DNA from: an uncultured Acidimicrobiia bacterium
Lineage (GTDB): Bacteria; Actinomycetota; Acidimicrobiia; Spongiisociales; Spongiisociaceae
Length of the DNA stretch: 64,000 bases
Direction of reading: 5' to 3'
Assembly: GCA_958295745.1 (NCBI GenBank)
Contig: OY282370.1
Location: forward strand, 2,206,548-2,270,547
The notes under the pieces are model-generated. The model was not told the DNA's origin. It saw nothing but the letters and a program-made list of their open reading frames with translations, and searched no databases. Positions 17,311 to 27,040 of this stretch are shown here, piece after piece. A program made the position numbers and the translations under genes. The stretch's first letter is position 1, and each line of letters starts with the position of its first letter.

Positions 17311-18669
17311 ATGACCCGGCCTGATCGCGCCGCTCCCGACGACTTGGCGGCGGCGGTCGATGAGCTCTGGCCGGTCATGCGGGCCGACCTCGAGGAGCTG
17401 GTGAGGATCGATTCGGTGAGCGCCCCCGGGTTCGATCCGGTACGGGTCCGCCGTTGCGCTCAGGCCTCCGCCGTCCAGCTCGAAGCGGCCGGTTTCCACG
17501 GTGTGAGGCTGCTCGAGATGGAGGGCGCCCACCCCGCCGTGTACGGGGAGATACCGCCTCCCGCCGCCGGATTGCCCACTGTCCTGCTGTACGCCCATCA
17601 CGATGTGCAGCCCTCCGGCCCGGAAGAGATGTGGAACACCCCGCCGTTCGAGCCGGTCGAGATCGGAGGGCGGCTCTACGGAAGGGGTTCGGCCGACGAC
17701 AAGTCCGGCATCGTCATCCACACCGGGGCGGTGCGGGTGCATGGAGGCCGCCCGCCGGTGGGGGTGAAGGTCTTTCTCGAAGGGGAGGAAGAGATCGGCT
17801 CTGCCCACCTGGACGGGTTCCTGGCTTCCTACCGCGACCTGCTGGCCGCCGACGCCATCGTGGTAGCCGACGCGGGCAACTGGGATGTCGGCGTCCCCGC
17901 CTTCACGACCTCCCTCAGAGGCTTGGTCGACTGCGTGATCGAGGTGCGCACCCTCGAGGCCGGCGTCCACTCGGGCATGTGGGGAGGGGTGTTCCCCGAC
18001 GCCCTCTCCGCGCTGGTGAAGGCTTTGTCCACCCTGCACGACCGCCGAGGCCGGGTGGCCGTATCCGGCCTGATGCGCGGCGGGCGCCCCCCGGTGGACA
18101 TCGGGGAGGAAACGGCCCGCCGCCAAGCCGGCGCCCTGGAAGGGGTCGAGACCATCGGCGGAGGATCCATCACCGAGCGGCTCTGGCTGGGGCCCGCCGC
18201 CGCCATCCTGGCGATCGACGCCCCTCCGGTGTCCGAGGCCATCAACCAGCTGGTGCCGTCCGCCCGGGCCAAGGTGTCGCTGCGCCTAGCCCCGGAGGAC
18301 GACCCCGAGCGGGCGATGGAGGCGCTCCTCGCCCACTTGGAGAAGGCGGTGCCGTGGGGCGCCGGCGTCGAAGTGATCCCTGGAACATCCGCCCATTCCG
18401 TTTCCCTCGACACCACTGGGCCCGCCTACGACGCCTTCCGGTTCGGTTTCCGCCAGGCCTACGGGCGCGACCCCATCGACAAGGGGGTCGGAGGCTCGAT
18501 CCCGTTCGTGAAGGCCTTCTCCGATGCCTTTCCCGCCGCCGACCTGCTCCTGACCGGGGCTTCGGACCCCGCCAGCGGCATACACGGACCCGATGAGAGC
18601 CTCGATCTGGGAGAGCTGCGCCGGAGCATCCTGGCCGAAGCGGCGGCTTTGGGGGCCATGGCAGGCTGA
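17311..18669 (+). CDS. M20 family dipeptidase / deacylase
   Basis: A 452-residue M20 metallopeptidase: YAHHDVQP (about 93-100) supplies the first zinc ligand and nearby Asp, GSADDKSG the bridging Asp, and EGEEEIGS the general base and ligand Glu. The central dimerisation domain spans about 205-340. Relatives cleave dipeptides, N-acyl amino acids or carnosine-like compounds. It is preceded by 140 bases without another gene and converges with trmL. The ATG at 17311 is favoured because the catalytic domain begins soon after. Confidence 0.87.
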   Translation: MTRPDRAAPDDLAAAVDELWPVMRADLEELVRIDSVSAPGFDPVRVRRCAQASAVQLEAAGFHGVRLLEMEGAHPAVYGEIPPPAAGLPTVLLYAHHDVQPSGPEEMWNTPPFEPVEIGGRLYGRGSADDKSGIVIHTGAVRVHGGRPPVGVKVFLEGEEEIGSAHLDGFLASYRDLLAADAIVVADAGNWDVGVPAFTTSLRGLVDCVIEVRTLEAGVHSGMWGGVFPDALSALVKALSTLHDRRGRVAVSGLMRGGRPPVDIGEETARRQAGALEGVETIGGGSITERLWLGPAAAILAIDAPPVSEAINQLVPSARAKVSLRLAPEDDPERAMEALLAHLEKAVPWGAGVEVIPGTSAHSVSLDTTGPAYDAFRFGFRQAYGRDPIDKGVGGSIPFVKAFSDAFPAADLLLTGASDPASGIHGPDESLDLGELRRSILAEAAALGAMAG

Positions 18670-18702
18670 GCAACCCCCCGGCCGTGCGGCCCGCGTCTGC
18701 GG

Positions 18703-19167
18703 TCAGACCCCGCCGCGAAACCCGAGTTGCCGCCAGGCTTCGAACAGGACGACGGCCGCGGAGTTGGACAGGTTCAGGCTCCTCCGGTCGGCCCGCATGG
18801 GTATCCGCAGCACCTCGGCCACCGCCTCGTGGGACAGCAGCCGGTCGTCGAGGCCCGTGCTCTCGGATCCGAACAGGAAGGCATCGCCCTCCCGATACGC
18901 CTCTTCCGCGTATCTTCGGGTTCCCTTGCCGGACAGGGCGAACAGCCGCAGGGGCCGGACCGATTCGAGATAGGCATCGAAGTTGGGGTGTTCGGCGACC
19001 TCTGCGTACTCCCGGTAGTCCAGCCCGGCCCTGCGCAGCCGGGCGTCATCCATCGAGAACCCCAACGGGTGGATCAGGTGGAGGGCCGCCCCCGTGTTGG
19101 CGCACAGCCGGATGATGTTGCCGGTGTTGGGCGGGATCTCGGGTTGGTGGAGAACGACCTGGAACAC
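18703..19167 (-). CDS. trmL: tRNA (cytidine/uridine-34 2'-O)-methyltransferase TrmL
   Basis: The 154-residue SPOUT methyltransferase has the short single-domain length of TrmL, the N-terminal VVLHQPEIPPNTGNIIRLC, and the C-terminal knot motifs GSESTGL and IPM...LNLSNSAAVVLFE that bind S-adenosylmethionine. TrmL methylates the wobble base of certain leucine tRNAs. It lies 34 bases downstream of nucS on the same strand, so the two are probably cotranscribed. Confidence 0.92.
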   Translation of the reverse strand: MFQVVLHQPEIPPNTGNIIRLCANTGAALHLIHPLGFSMDDARLRRAGLDYREYAEVAEHPNFDAYLESVRPLRLFALSGKGTRRYAEEAYREGDAFLFGSESTGLDDRLLSHEAVAEVLRIPMRADRRSLNLSNSAAVVLFEAWRQLGFRGGV

Positions 19168-19201
19168 GGGGAGGCTGCTCGATCGGTCTGTAGGGAGGCC
19201 C

Positions 19202-19861
19202 TCAGAAGAGCCGCAGGTGGTTGGAGGGGGCGCCCCGCAGATCGTCGTAGTCGACCTCCACGCAGCGGATCCCCCGGGCGCCGGCCAGCACCTTCGCCTG
19301 CTGGGTGATGGCCGTCGCCGCCAGGATCCCCCGCAGCGGATGGAGCCGGGAATCGTGGCTCAATCGCTCCAGGTAGCGGGTGAGCTGCTCCACCCCGTCG
19401 ATCTCGCCCATCCGCTTGATCTCCACGGCCACGGTGTCCCCGCCGGGCGACCGGCACAGCAGATCCACCGGGCCGATGTCGGTGGGGTATTCCCGGCGGA
19501 CCAATTCCAGGCCGTCCTCCAGGACCTGCGGTTTGGCGGCCAACAGCTCCTGCAGATGGGCCTCCACACCGTCCTTCTCCAAGCCGGGATCGACCCCCAT
19601 TTCGAACTCCATATCGGAGATCGACTCCTCGATATGGATGGCTAGTTCCTCTCCCTTAGGGTTGGTGATTAGCCAGCGGTCGTCCTCTTCGACCAGGGTG
19701 TTGGGGGCGTTCATCCAGTTCAACGGTTTGTAGGCGCCGCCGTCGGCATGGATCGCCACGCATCCGTCGGCCTTGACCATGACCAGCCGAACGGCGGACG
19801 GAAGATGGGCGGTGAGACGACCTCGATAGTCGACCGAACATCGTGCGATAACCAGACGCAT
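19202..19861 (-). CDS. nucS: Mismatch endonuclease NucS/EndoMS
   Basis: The 219-residue protein starts at [12 protein letters not shown] (19861), the usual NucS opening; a longer frame starts at 19903. The N-terminal beta domain (about 1-110) is followed by a RecB-like nuclease domain with VDLL and VEIKR as the PD-(D/E)xK core, and the protein ends in HLRLF, the motif that contacts the sliding clamp. NucS replaces MutS/MutL mismatch repair in most actinobacteria and supports the phylum assignment of this window. Confidence 0.93.
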   Translation of the reverse strand: MRLVIARCSVDYRGRLTAHLPSAVRLVMVKADGCVAIHADGGAYKPLNWMNAPNTLVEEDDRWLITNPKGEELAIHIEESISDMEFEMGVDPGLEKDGVEAHLQELLAAKPQVLEDGLELVRREYPTDIGPVDLLCRSPGGDTVAVEIKRMGEIDGVEQLTRYLERLSHDSRLHPLRGILAATAITQQAKVLAGARGIRCVEVDYDDLRGAPSNHLRLF

Positions 19862-19936
19862 ATCAGACGAGGATACCGCCGCCGGGTCAACAGCCGGTTT
19901 CATCGAATCGACGGGCCTGCCGCCGGTCCCCGAGGG

Positions 19937-19980
19937 GTTCTCAGGGAGTTTTCATGCGGTTCTCAGGGAACTCACAGGTT
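19937..19980 (+). promoter_or_regulatory. Four 11-bp direct repeats, response-regulator-like operator
   Basis: Reading from 19937 in steps of 11 bases gives GTTCTCAGGGA, GTTTTCATGCG, GTTCTCAGGGA and ACTCACAGGTT. Units one and three are identical. The 11-base phase is the hallmark of PhoB/OmpR-family operators. It lies 227 bases upstream of the ABC exporter genes and 76 bases from nucS, and could serve either. The rest of the 345-base gap holds a possible -10 (CATAAT, 20120-20125) and no convincing gene. Confidence 0.45.
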
Positions 19981-20206
19981 GGAGATGAAAGATGCTCACG
20001 ACATGACCGGACAGATCGAAAGGGAAGGGACAATGAGCAAGATCAGCATCCGGGCATCCGCCGTAACGGTCGCCCGGCGGGGAGGGCGCAGATTTCTGCC
20101 GTCCCGTCGTCCGATACCGCATAATTCGGGGTTGCCTCTAAGCTCGGAGGCCGTAACGGGGCGGCCCGCCGATGCCGTCACCGATCCCTTCCGAAAGGAT
20201 ATGCCA

Positions 20207-20935
20207 ATGACCGATGCGGCGGCCCGCGCGGAGGGCGTCACCAAAGTGTACGGATGGGGCGACACCCGTGTGACCGCCCTCGATCAGGTTACGGTGTCCT
20301 TCCACCGGGGGGAGTTCACCGCCGTGATGGGGCCTTCCGGGTCCGGCAAGTCGACCCTCATGCATTGCATGGCCGGCCTCGACGAGGTGACCGAAGGGGC
20401 CGTCTTCATCGGCGACCAGAACCTCTCCACCCTGAGCGACCGGCGGCTGACCAAGCTGCGCCGCGAGCGGGTGGGTTTCATCTTCCAGACCTTCAACCTG
20501 GTTCCCACCCTGACCGCCAAGGAGAACATCACCCTCCCCCTCGACCTGGCCGGACGGAAAGAAAACGGGGAATGGTTCACCCGGCTGGTGGAGACCCTCG
20601 GGATAGCCGACCGGCTCAGCCACCGGCCCAAGGAGATGTCGGGCGGTCAACAGCAACGGGTGGCGGCTGCCCGGGCGCTGTTCTCCCGCCCCGATCTGAT
20701 CTTCGCGGACGAGCCCACCGGGAACCTCGACTCGACCGCCAGCGCCGAGCTGCTCGAGTTCCTGCAGAACGCGGTGAAAGAACACGGCCAGACCATCGTG
20801 ATGGTCACCCATGACCCGGTGGCGGCCAGCTATTCGGACCGGATCGTGTTCCTGGCCGACGGGCGGGTGGTGGACACCATGGGTGACCCCACCCCGGCCC
20901 GGGTGTTGGACCGCATCAAGGAACTGGAGGGCTAG
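20207..20935 (+). CDS. ABC exporter ATPase, MacB/LolD type
   Basis: The 242-residue ATPase starts at ATG 20207, behind GAAAGGA; the frame stays open far upstream but without domain content. Walker A is GPSGSGKS, the signature is SGGQQQR, Walker B runs into FADEPTGNLD, and the switch His is in VTHD. FIFQTFNLVPTLTA is the Q-loop typical of the MacB/LolD/FtsE group. It is followed two bases later by its FtsX-type permease, so the pair forms one exporter or lipoprotein-handling machine. Confidence 0.93.
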   Translation: MTDAAARAEGVTKVYGWGDTRVTALDQVTVSFHRGEFTAVMGPSGSGKSTLMHCMAGLDEVTEGAVFIGDQNLSTLSDRRLTKLRRERVGFIFQTFNLVPTLTAKENITLPLDLAGRKENGEWFTRLVETLGIADRLSHRPKEMSGGQQQRVAAARALFSRPDLIFADEPTGNLDSTASAELLEFLQNAVKEHGQTIVMVTHDPVAASYSDRIVFLADGRVVDTMGDPTPARVLDRIKELEG

Positions 20936-20937
20936 AG

Positions 20938-23571
20938 ATGCTGAGGATCTCACTAAAGGGCGTGTGGGCCTACAAGATACGCTTGGCCCTCACCGCCCTG
21001 GCCATCATCCTCGGGGTCGGGTTGATCAGCGGGGTCTACGTATACACCGACACCATAAGCAAGGCTTTCGACGATATCTTCACCAATGCCTTCTCGGGCA
21101 TCGACATCGTGGTCGGCACCGAATCCGAATTGAGCTTCGGGGAGGGCTCCTTCCTGGACGAGGCCGAGGTGGCGTCTATCGAAGAGGTCGAGGGGGTCGA
21201 GCAGGTCTTCCCGTCCATCCAGGGCACGGGCGTTACCCTCATCGACGCGGAGGGGGAGGTGATGGGGACCGGGTTAGGACCCCCCACCTTCGTGGCCAAC
21301 ATCTCCCCGCCCGCCGAAGGCGCAGCCGAGACCGGCGGTTTCACGATCGAAGGCGCCTACCCACAGGGTGAAGGCGAGGTGGTCTTCGACCGGGATACGA
21401 TAGAGCAGGGCGGTTTCGAGGTCGGAGGGCCGGTAACAGTCATCTCGGACCGGGCAGGCCGCCTGGATATGACCCTGACCGGCGTCGCCGAATTCTCCGG
21501 AGGCGATCTGGGAGGAACCAAGTGGGTATTGTTCGACCTTCCCACCGCCCAGTCGGTTCTCCAGCGGCCCGGCCAGCTGTCGGGGGCTTCCGTGCAGGTC
21601 ACGCCGGGGACCTCCGTGGACGAGGTCATAGCCCGCATCGACGCCCAGCTGCCCGACCACGCCACCGTGGTGTCCGGTCAGAACACCGCCGAAGAGCAGG
21701 CCGCCGAGCTCCAGAGCAGCCTCTCGGCCTTCACCGTTTTCCTGTCGGTGTTCGGGTGGGTGGCCCTGTTCGTGGGCGCCTTCCTGATCTACAACACCTT
21801 CCGCATTGTGGTGGGGCAGCGGACCAGGGAGCTGGCGCTGCTGCGGGCGCTGGGGGCCGGACGGCGCCAGGTGAGGTGGATCATGCTGATCGAGGCGTCT
21901 GTCATCGGCCTGATCGGCGCCCTGCTCGGAATCGGATTCGGGGTCCTGATAGCGCTCCTCCTCCAGCTGGCCCTGCCGCTGATAGGTCTGGATCTGCCCA
22001 CCGCCGCGCTGGTGATCCAGCCGCGCACCGTGATCGTAGGGCTGGCGGCGGGCCTGGGCATCACGCTCGTGTCGGCGCTCGTCCCCGCCTACCGCGCCTC
22101 CAAGATCGCGGTGATGGCCGCCCTCCGGGAGGACGCCGCTTCCCCGCCCCGCCCCGGCTATCTGCGCCGCGTCCTGACGGGGTCGGGCGTGCTGGCGCTG
22201 GGCGTGGCTGCGCTCGTCTTCGGCCTCTACGGGGACACCGGTTCCGGCCCCGGCCCGTTGGTCTACGTCGGGGCCGGGGTGGCGGTGATCTTCATGGCTA
22301 TCTTCGTGTTGAGCCCCTTGGCGGCCGGGCCCATAACCAGCCTCCTGGGGTGGATGTTCGAGCGGCCCATGGGCGCATCGGGCAGGCTGGCTCGGCGCAA
22401 CGCCATGCGAAGCCCCCGCCGCACGGCGGCCACCGCCGCGGCGGTGATGATCAGCATCACCCTGGTCGCCCTAGCTTCGACCCTCACCGGCTCCATCCGG
22501 GGGACCATCAACGAGGTGCTGTCCAGCGGGGTCGACGCCGAGGTGGTCGTACAGCCGGCCAACTCCCAGGGCGGGTTTGCCGAGGGAGGGTTCCCGACCG
22601 AGGTGGCCGAGCGCATAGGCGGGGTGGACCAGGTCGCCGACCTCACCCGGCGGAAGAACGGTTGGGGGTTGATCGTCGGCGAGACGGTCGACCAGTCCGG
22701 CGCCGTCACCTATGACACCACCGAGACCCTCATCGTCGGCGCCGAGCCGAACCTGGCCGAGTTCCTCCCGCCGGACACCTTCCAGGGGTCGCTCGTCCCC
22801 GGACCCGGCGAGGTGATCATGGAGGAGACGGTCGCCGAGAACAACGGCTTCGGGTTGGGCGACACCGTCACGCTGCGGTTCCAACAGACCGGGGAGCAGA
22901 CCTTCACCCTGGTGGGGACGGCCGACGGCCAGGCATGGACCGGCCTGGTCGCCATACCTGCGCCCGATTGGACGGCCAACTTCGGCCTCGACCTAGATTC
23001 TCAGATCGACGTGAAAGCGGTGCCCGGAGTCTCCGCCGACGAGCTCAAGGCCGCCATCGAGCCGTTGCTGACGGATCTGCCGAGCGTGGCCGTTCTTACC
23101 CTCGAAGAGGTGCAGAGCGGCGCCGAGGCGCAGCTGAATGGACTGCTCAACCTGATCCTGGCCCTGCTGGCGCTGACCGTGCTGATCGGGATGCTGGGCG
23201 TCACCAACACCATGGCCCTTTCGGTGTTCGAACGCACCCGCGAGATCGGGTTGCTGCGGGCGGTCGGGTTGGGCCGCCGGGCCACCCGCTGGATGGTGCG
23301 GGCCGAGGCCTCGGTCGTCTCGGTGTTCGGCGCCCTGATGGGGGTCGGGCTGGGGATATTCTTCGGCTGGGTGCTGATCAGGGCGCTGTCCGACGTGGGT
23401 TTCACGACCTTCGTGATCCCCTGGCTGCCCTCTTCGGCGTCGGTGGCGGGAGTGTTGGGCAGCCTGGTCTTCTGGCTGGCGGCGACCGGCCTGCTAGGGA
23501 TCGTCTTCGCCGTCTATCCGGCCCGGCGGGCCGCCAGGCTCAACATCATCGAGGCCATCTCCCACCTCTGA
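20938..23571 (+). CDS. ABC exporter permease with two FtsX domains
   Basis: The 877-residue protein has an N-terminal span, a large extracellular MacB-like domain (about 45-240), a first FtsX domain with three spans (about 270-400), further spans near 420-470, a second extracellular domain (about 500-715) and a final FtsX domain ending in PARRAARLNIIEAISHL. ERTREIGLLRAVG and QRTRELALLRALG mark the two coupling helices. It works with the ATPase upstream, probably in lipid, lipoprotein or antibiotic export. Confidence 0.92.
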   Translation: MLRISLKGVWAYKIRLALTALAIILGVGLISGVYVYTDTISKAFDDIFTNAFSGIDIVVGTESELSFGEGSFLDEAEVASIEEVEGVEQVFPSIQGTGVTLIDAEGEVMGTGLGPPTFVANISPPAEGAAETGGFTIEGAYPQGEGEVVFDRDTIEQGGFEVGGPVTVISDRAGRLDMTLTGVAEFSGGDLGGTKWVLFDLPTAQSVLQRPGQLSGASVQVTPGTSVDEVIARIDAQLPDHATVVSGQNTAEEQAAELQSSLSAFTVFLSVFGWVALFVGAFLIYNTFRIVVGQRTRELALLRALGAGRRQVRWIMLIEASVIGLIGALLGIGFGVLIALLLQLALPLIGLDLPTAALVIQPRTVIVGLAAGLGITLVSALVPAYRASKIAVMAALREDAASPPRPGYLRRVLTGSGVLALGVAALVFGLYGDTGSGPGPLVYVGAGVAVIFMAIFVLSPLAAGPITSLLGWMFERPMGASGRLARRNAMRSPRRTAATAAAVMISITLVALASTLTGSIRGTINEVLSSGVDAEVVVQPANSQGGFAEGGFPTEVAERIGGVDQVADLTRRKNGWGLIVGETVDQSGAVTYDTTETLIVGAEPNLAEFLPPDTFQGSLVPGPGEVIMEETVAENNGFGLGDTVTLRFQQTGEQTFTLVGTADGQAWTGLVAIPAPDWTANFGLDLDSQIDVKAVPGVSADELKAAIEPLLTDLPSVAVLTLEEVQSGAEAQLNGLLNLILALLALTVLIGMLGVTNTMALSVFERTREIGLLRAVGLGRRATRWMVRAEASVVSVFGALMGVGLGIFFGWVLIRALSDVGFTTFVIPWLPSSASVAGVLGSLVFWLAATGLLGIVFAVYPARRAARLNIIEAISHL

Positions 23572-23603
23572 CGACGCGCCGCCGCGGACGCTGAACGACC
23601 GGA

Positions 23604-24101
23604 TTACTTCGGGGTGTCCGCGGCCGGCGCCGGTCGTTTGGTGGGCAGCCGGAGGATGTAGACGGCCAGGCCGATCGCCAGCCCCACCAGCAACGCCCGA
23701 ATCGGTGCGGCGTCCACCGCGAAGACGACCGTTACCGTGAAGGTCATCGCGATGGCGGTGACGGCGGTGATCTTGAGCCGGACCGTGAACCCCCGCCCGG
23801 CCCGCCAGTCCTGGACGATGGGGCCGAAGACCCGGTGTTCGGACAGCCAACTATCGAACCGCGCCGAGGAAATCGAGAACAGGAAGGCGGCCAACAGGAT
23901 CGGCCCCGTGGTGGGAACGAGGGGGAGGGCGACGCCGATGAACCCTATTCCCACGAAAATCCAACCGAGCCCTATCAGCAATATCCGCAAGGCGCGTTGT
24001 TCGACCAACCTGGACACATATCTGACGGTAACCATCGCGGGTGGCAACATGCAGTCGGAAACGAAGAGGGCCGCGCCTTCCGCGCCTCCTGATCCGATCA
24101 T
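23604..24101 (-). CDS. DUF454 (YbaN family) membrane protein
   Basis: A small protein of up to 165 residues with ILLIGLGWIFVGIGFIGVALPLVPTT-like DUF454 core (about 45-70), then LLAAFLFS and a C-terminal pair of membrane spans (about 110-150). DUF454 has no firmly known function. The start is uncertain: ATG codons at 24101, 24050 and 24035 are all possible and none has a good ribosome site. It converges with the FtsX permease and is divergent from nhaA, 36 bases away. Confidence 0.75.
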   Translation of the reverse strand: MIGSGGAEGAALFVSDCMLPPAMVTVRYVSRLVEQRALRILLIGLGWIFVGIGFIGVALPLVPTTGPILLAAFLFSISSARFDSWLSEHRVFGPIVQDWRAGRGFTVRLKITAVTAIAMTFTVTVVFAVDAAPIRALLVGLAIGLAVYILRLPTKRPAPAADTPK

Positions 24102-24137
24102 TTTCGCGCTGTCTCACCGCATTGGTAACCTCACCGC

Positions 24138-25619
24138 ATGACAGACGCCCGGAAGAACTGGATCGCCTCCGATCGGTTCATCCCCACTAAATTCGTCCGC
24201 CCTGCCCTGCGCCTGACGCGGATATCGGCCGCCTCGGGGATTGTGCTGGTGGCCGCCGCGGTCTTAGCCATGCTGTGGGCGAACCTTCCGGTATTCGGCG
24301 ATACTTATCTGGATTTCTGGCAGGAAACCGATCTGAAGCTGTTGATCGGCCCCGTCCACTTCGAAGAAAGTCTCAAAGACCTGGTCAACGACGGGCTCAT
24401 GACCGTCTTCTTCTTCGTCATGGGCCTCGAGATCAAGCGGGCGCTGGTCATGGGCGAGCTGCGAGACCCCCGCAAGGCGGTTCTGCCCGTGGTGGCCGCC
24501 TTGGGAGGCATGGTCCTGCCTGCGCTCATCTTCGCCGGGTTCAACTCCGGCGATCCGGCCCTTCTGCGGGGGTGGGGGATTCCGATGGCAACCGACATAG
24601 CCTTCTCGCTCGGCATACTCACCCTGCTGGGCACCCGGGCGCCTGTTGGTACACGGCTTTTCCTGCTAGCGGTAGCCATCGTCGACGACATCGGCGCTCT
24701 CCTGGTGATCGCCATCTTCTATACGGCCGAGCTCCATTTCGGGTATCTGGCTTTGGGTCTGGGCGCGCTGGCGGTGTGCGGCGCCGCTACCAAGGCCAAC
24801 ATCCGCTCCCACCTCTTCTACCTGCCCTTGGCGGTGGTGGCGTGGTACGGCTTCCTCGAATCAGGGGTCCACGCCACCATCGCCGGGGTCATCCTCGCCT
24901 TCATCGTCCCCGCCCGCCCTCTCTACGAAGCAAATGAGTTCGACCGCGCCGCCCAGCGGACCATCGAGCGGCTCAGGGACATCGAGCGGCTCACCATCCC
25001 GCCCAAGGGGGTAGATCCGGCAGTGTGGCTGCAGACCATCGAGCGCCTCCGTTCCATCGAGCAGGTTTTCCCTCCTGAAGATCCCAGCTTCCAGGAAAAG
25101 GTCGAGCACCAGGCCAGGCTGATGACCGACATCGCCAGGGAGTCGATCGCTCCACTTTCCCGTCTGGAGCATCTTCTCTACAACTGGAGCGCCTTCCTCA
25201 TACTCCCCATATTCGCCTTGGCCAACGCCGGGGTTCGGCTGGCCGGAATAGACCCCGTGGAGGCAGCCTCCTCCAGTATCACGCTCGGTGTGATCGCGGG
25301 TCTGGTGGCCGGGAAGTCGATCGGGGTGGCCGGGTTCTCCTGGCTGGTGGTCAAGCTCCGTCTGGCCCGCCTGCCCAGCGGGGTCGGTTGGCGTCACATG
25401 ACCGGCACCGCCATGCTGGCCGGAGTCGGCTTCACCGTTGCCTTGTTCATCGCCGAGCTGGCCTATGTCCACGCTGTTCAGCCGATCTCTTCCCCCCTCG
25501 ACTTGGCCAAGATAGGTGTCTTCGTCGGGTCCATCCTGGCCGGCGTGTTGGGCTATGTGATTCTGCGAACGGCGCCGTCCGGACGGTCCTCCGCGCCGCA
25601 GGATGTATCCACCGACTGA
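24138..25619 (+). CDS. nhaA: Na+/H+ antiporter NhaA
   Basis: The 493-residue membrane protein matches NhaA throughout, with ATDIAFSLG (about 150-158) and VDDIGALLVIA (about 180-190), where the two aspartates bind the cation. Compared with the 388-residue E. coli protein it has a longer central cytoplasmic segment (about 265-335) rich in IERLR repeats, and a longer C-terminus. It exchanges cytoplasmic sodium for protons and fits a saline habitat. The next gene begins two bases after the stop. Confidence 0.94.
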   Translation: MTDARKNWIASDRFIPTKFVRPALRLTRISAASGIVLVAAAVLAMLWANLPVFGDTYLDFWQETDLKLLIGPVHFEESLKDLVNDGLMTVFFFVMGLEIKRALVMGELRDPRKAVLPVVAALGGMVLPALIFAGFNSGDPALLRGWGIPMATDIAFSLGILTLLGTRAPVGTRLFLLAVAIVDDIGALLVIAIFYTAELHFGYLALGLGALAVCGAATKANIRSHLFYLPLAVVAWYGFLESGVHATIAGVILAFIVPARPLYEANEFDRAAQRTIERLRDIERLTIPPKGVDPAVWLQTIERLRSIEQVFPPEDPSFQEKVEHQARLMTDIARESIAPLSRLEHLLYNWSAFLILPIFALANAGVRLAGIDPVEAASSSITLGVIAGLVAGKSIGVAGFSWLVVKLRLARLPSGVGWRHMTGTAMLAGVGFTVALFIAELAYVHAVQPISSPLDLAKIGVFVGSILAGVLGYVILRTAPSGRSSAPQDVSTD

Positions 25620-25621
25620 AC

Positions 25622-27037
25622 ATGACTTTCTACGACGCGGTGGTCGTAGGGTCGGGACCCAACGGTCTGGCGGCGGCGGTGGTGCTGGCCGAGCACGGAC
25701 GCCGGGTCTTGGTATTGGAAGGCCGTGAAACCATCGGCGGGGGCACCCGCACTGAAGAGCTCACCCTGCCCGGCTTCCGCCATGACGTTTGCTCGGCCTT
25801 CCACCCCTTGGGGGCGGCTTCACCGTTGTTCGGCAGGCTCCCGATGGAGCGGCTCGGCGTCCGATGGATAGTCCCCGACATCCAGGTTGCTCATCCGCTC
25901 GACGATGGCCGGGCAGCGGCGTTGCGGCGGTCGCTCGACGCGACCTGCGCCCGCCTCGGCCCGGACGGCGACGTCTGGCGCCGCGCCGTCGGCAGGGTTG
26001 TCGAAGGTTGGGACGGTCTGGCCTATGCCTTGATGAAACCCCTGCTCACCAGGCCGTTTCCGTCGATCGCCCTCGCCCCCGGTCTGCTGCCCGCCTCGGT
26101 ATTCGCCAAGCGGTTCCGTTCCGAGCCCGCCCGGGCCCTGTTCGCCGGTCTGGCCGCCCACGGGATGCGCCCGATGGGGGCGCCGGCGACGGCTGCGTTC
26201 GGTATCGTGCTGGGCGCTCTGGCCCATGTGGGAGGGTGGCCGCCGGCGGAGGGCGGGTCGTCGGCCATCTCCGAGGCGCTGGCCGTCCACCTGGAGTCGC
26301 TGGGCGGCGCGGTGAGGACGGGTCATCGGGTACGGCGGCCCGGTGATCTGCCGCCCAGCCGGGTGGTCCTGTTCGACACCCATCCGGCGGCTCTGTCGGA
26401 TGTATACGGCGACCGGTTGCCTTCATCCGCCAGACGCCGGATCACCCGTTACCGTCGGGGTGCGGCCGCCTACAAGATCGACTACGCGCTGGATGGTCCG
26501 ATCCCCTGGTCCGCTCCGGAATGCACCCGGGCCGGGGTGGTCCATGTCGGCGGCGCCTACCGCGAGGTGGCCGACGCTGCTCTGGCGGTCGAAGCCGGCG
26601 CCGCTCCCGAACGGCCATTCGTATTGGTCGGCCAGCAGAGCCTCTTCGACCCGACCAGGGCCCCGGCCGGGAAGCACACCGCCTGGACCTACACCCATGT
26701 CCCCGCCGGATTCCGAGGGCCGATGCAGGACCGGATAGAGGCGCAGATCGAGCGTTTCGCCCCCGGATTCCGGGACCTGGTGCTGGCCTCCCGCGTCACC
26801 TCCCCGCCGGATTTCGAGGCCTACAACCCCAACTACCCAGGAGGGGACATCGGCGCCGGCGCCCACACCCTCCGCCGGATGCTGGGCCGCCCCGGCCCGT
26901 TACTGAACCCCTACCGCACCGGGATTCCGGGGGTGTACCTGTGCTCGGCCGCCGCGCCGCCCGGCCCCGGCGTCCACGGAATGTGCGGCGCAGGCGCCGC
27001 CGCGGCCGTCCTGCGGGACAGCTTCGATCCGATGTGA
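25622..27037 (+). CDS. FAD-dependent oxidoreductase, phytoene dehydrogenase-like
   Basis: The 471-residue protein starts at ATG 25622, two bases after nhaA. An N-terminal dinucleotide motif (VVVGSGPNGLAAA, residues 6-18), the GGGTRTEE segment and a C-terminal flavin motif (YLCSAAAPPGPGVHGMCG) identify the carotenoid desaturase / NAD(P)-FAD amine oxidase superfamily. No phytoene synthase or other carotenoid gene is nearby, so a carotenoid substrate is not supported. The tight spacing suggests cotranscription with nhaA. Confidence 0.85.
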   Translation: MTFYDAVVVGSGPNGLAAAVVLAEHGRRVLVLEGRETIGGGTRTEELTLPGFRHDVCSAFHPLGAASPLFGRLPMERLGVRWIVPDIQVAHPLDDGRAAALRRSLDATCARLGPDGDVWRRAVGRVVEGWDGLAYALMKPLLTRPFPSIALAPGLLPASVFAKRFRSEPARALFAGLAAHGMRPMGAPATAAFGIVLGALAHVGGWPPAEGGSSAISEALAVHLESLGGAVRTGHRVRRPGDLPPSRVVLFDTHPAALSDVYGDRLPSSARRRITRYRRGAAAYKIDYALDGPIPWSAPECTRAGVVHVGGAYREVADAALAVEAGAAPERPFVLVGQQSLFDPTRAPAGKHTAWTYTHVPAGFRGPMQDRIEAQIERFAPGFRDLVLASRVTSPPDFEAYNPNYPGGDIGAGAHTLRRMLGRPGPLLNPYRTGIPGVYLCSAAAPPGPGVHGMCGAGAAAAVLRDSFDPM

Positions 27038-27040
27038 CCT

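Noticed and set aside
23582-23623. Terminator (CCGCGGAC with GTCCGCGG)
   Set aside because: The loop is 26 bases, the 3' arm lies inside the DUF454 gene and no T-run follows.
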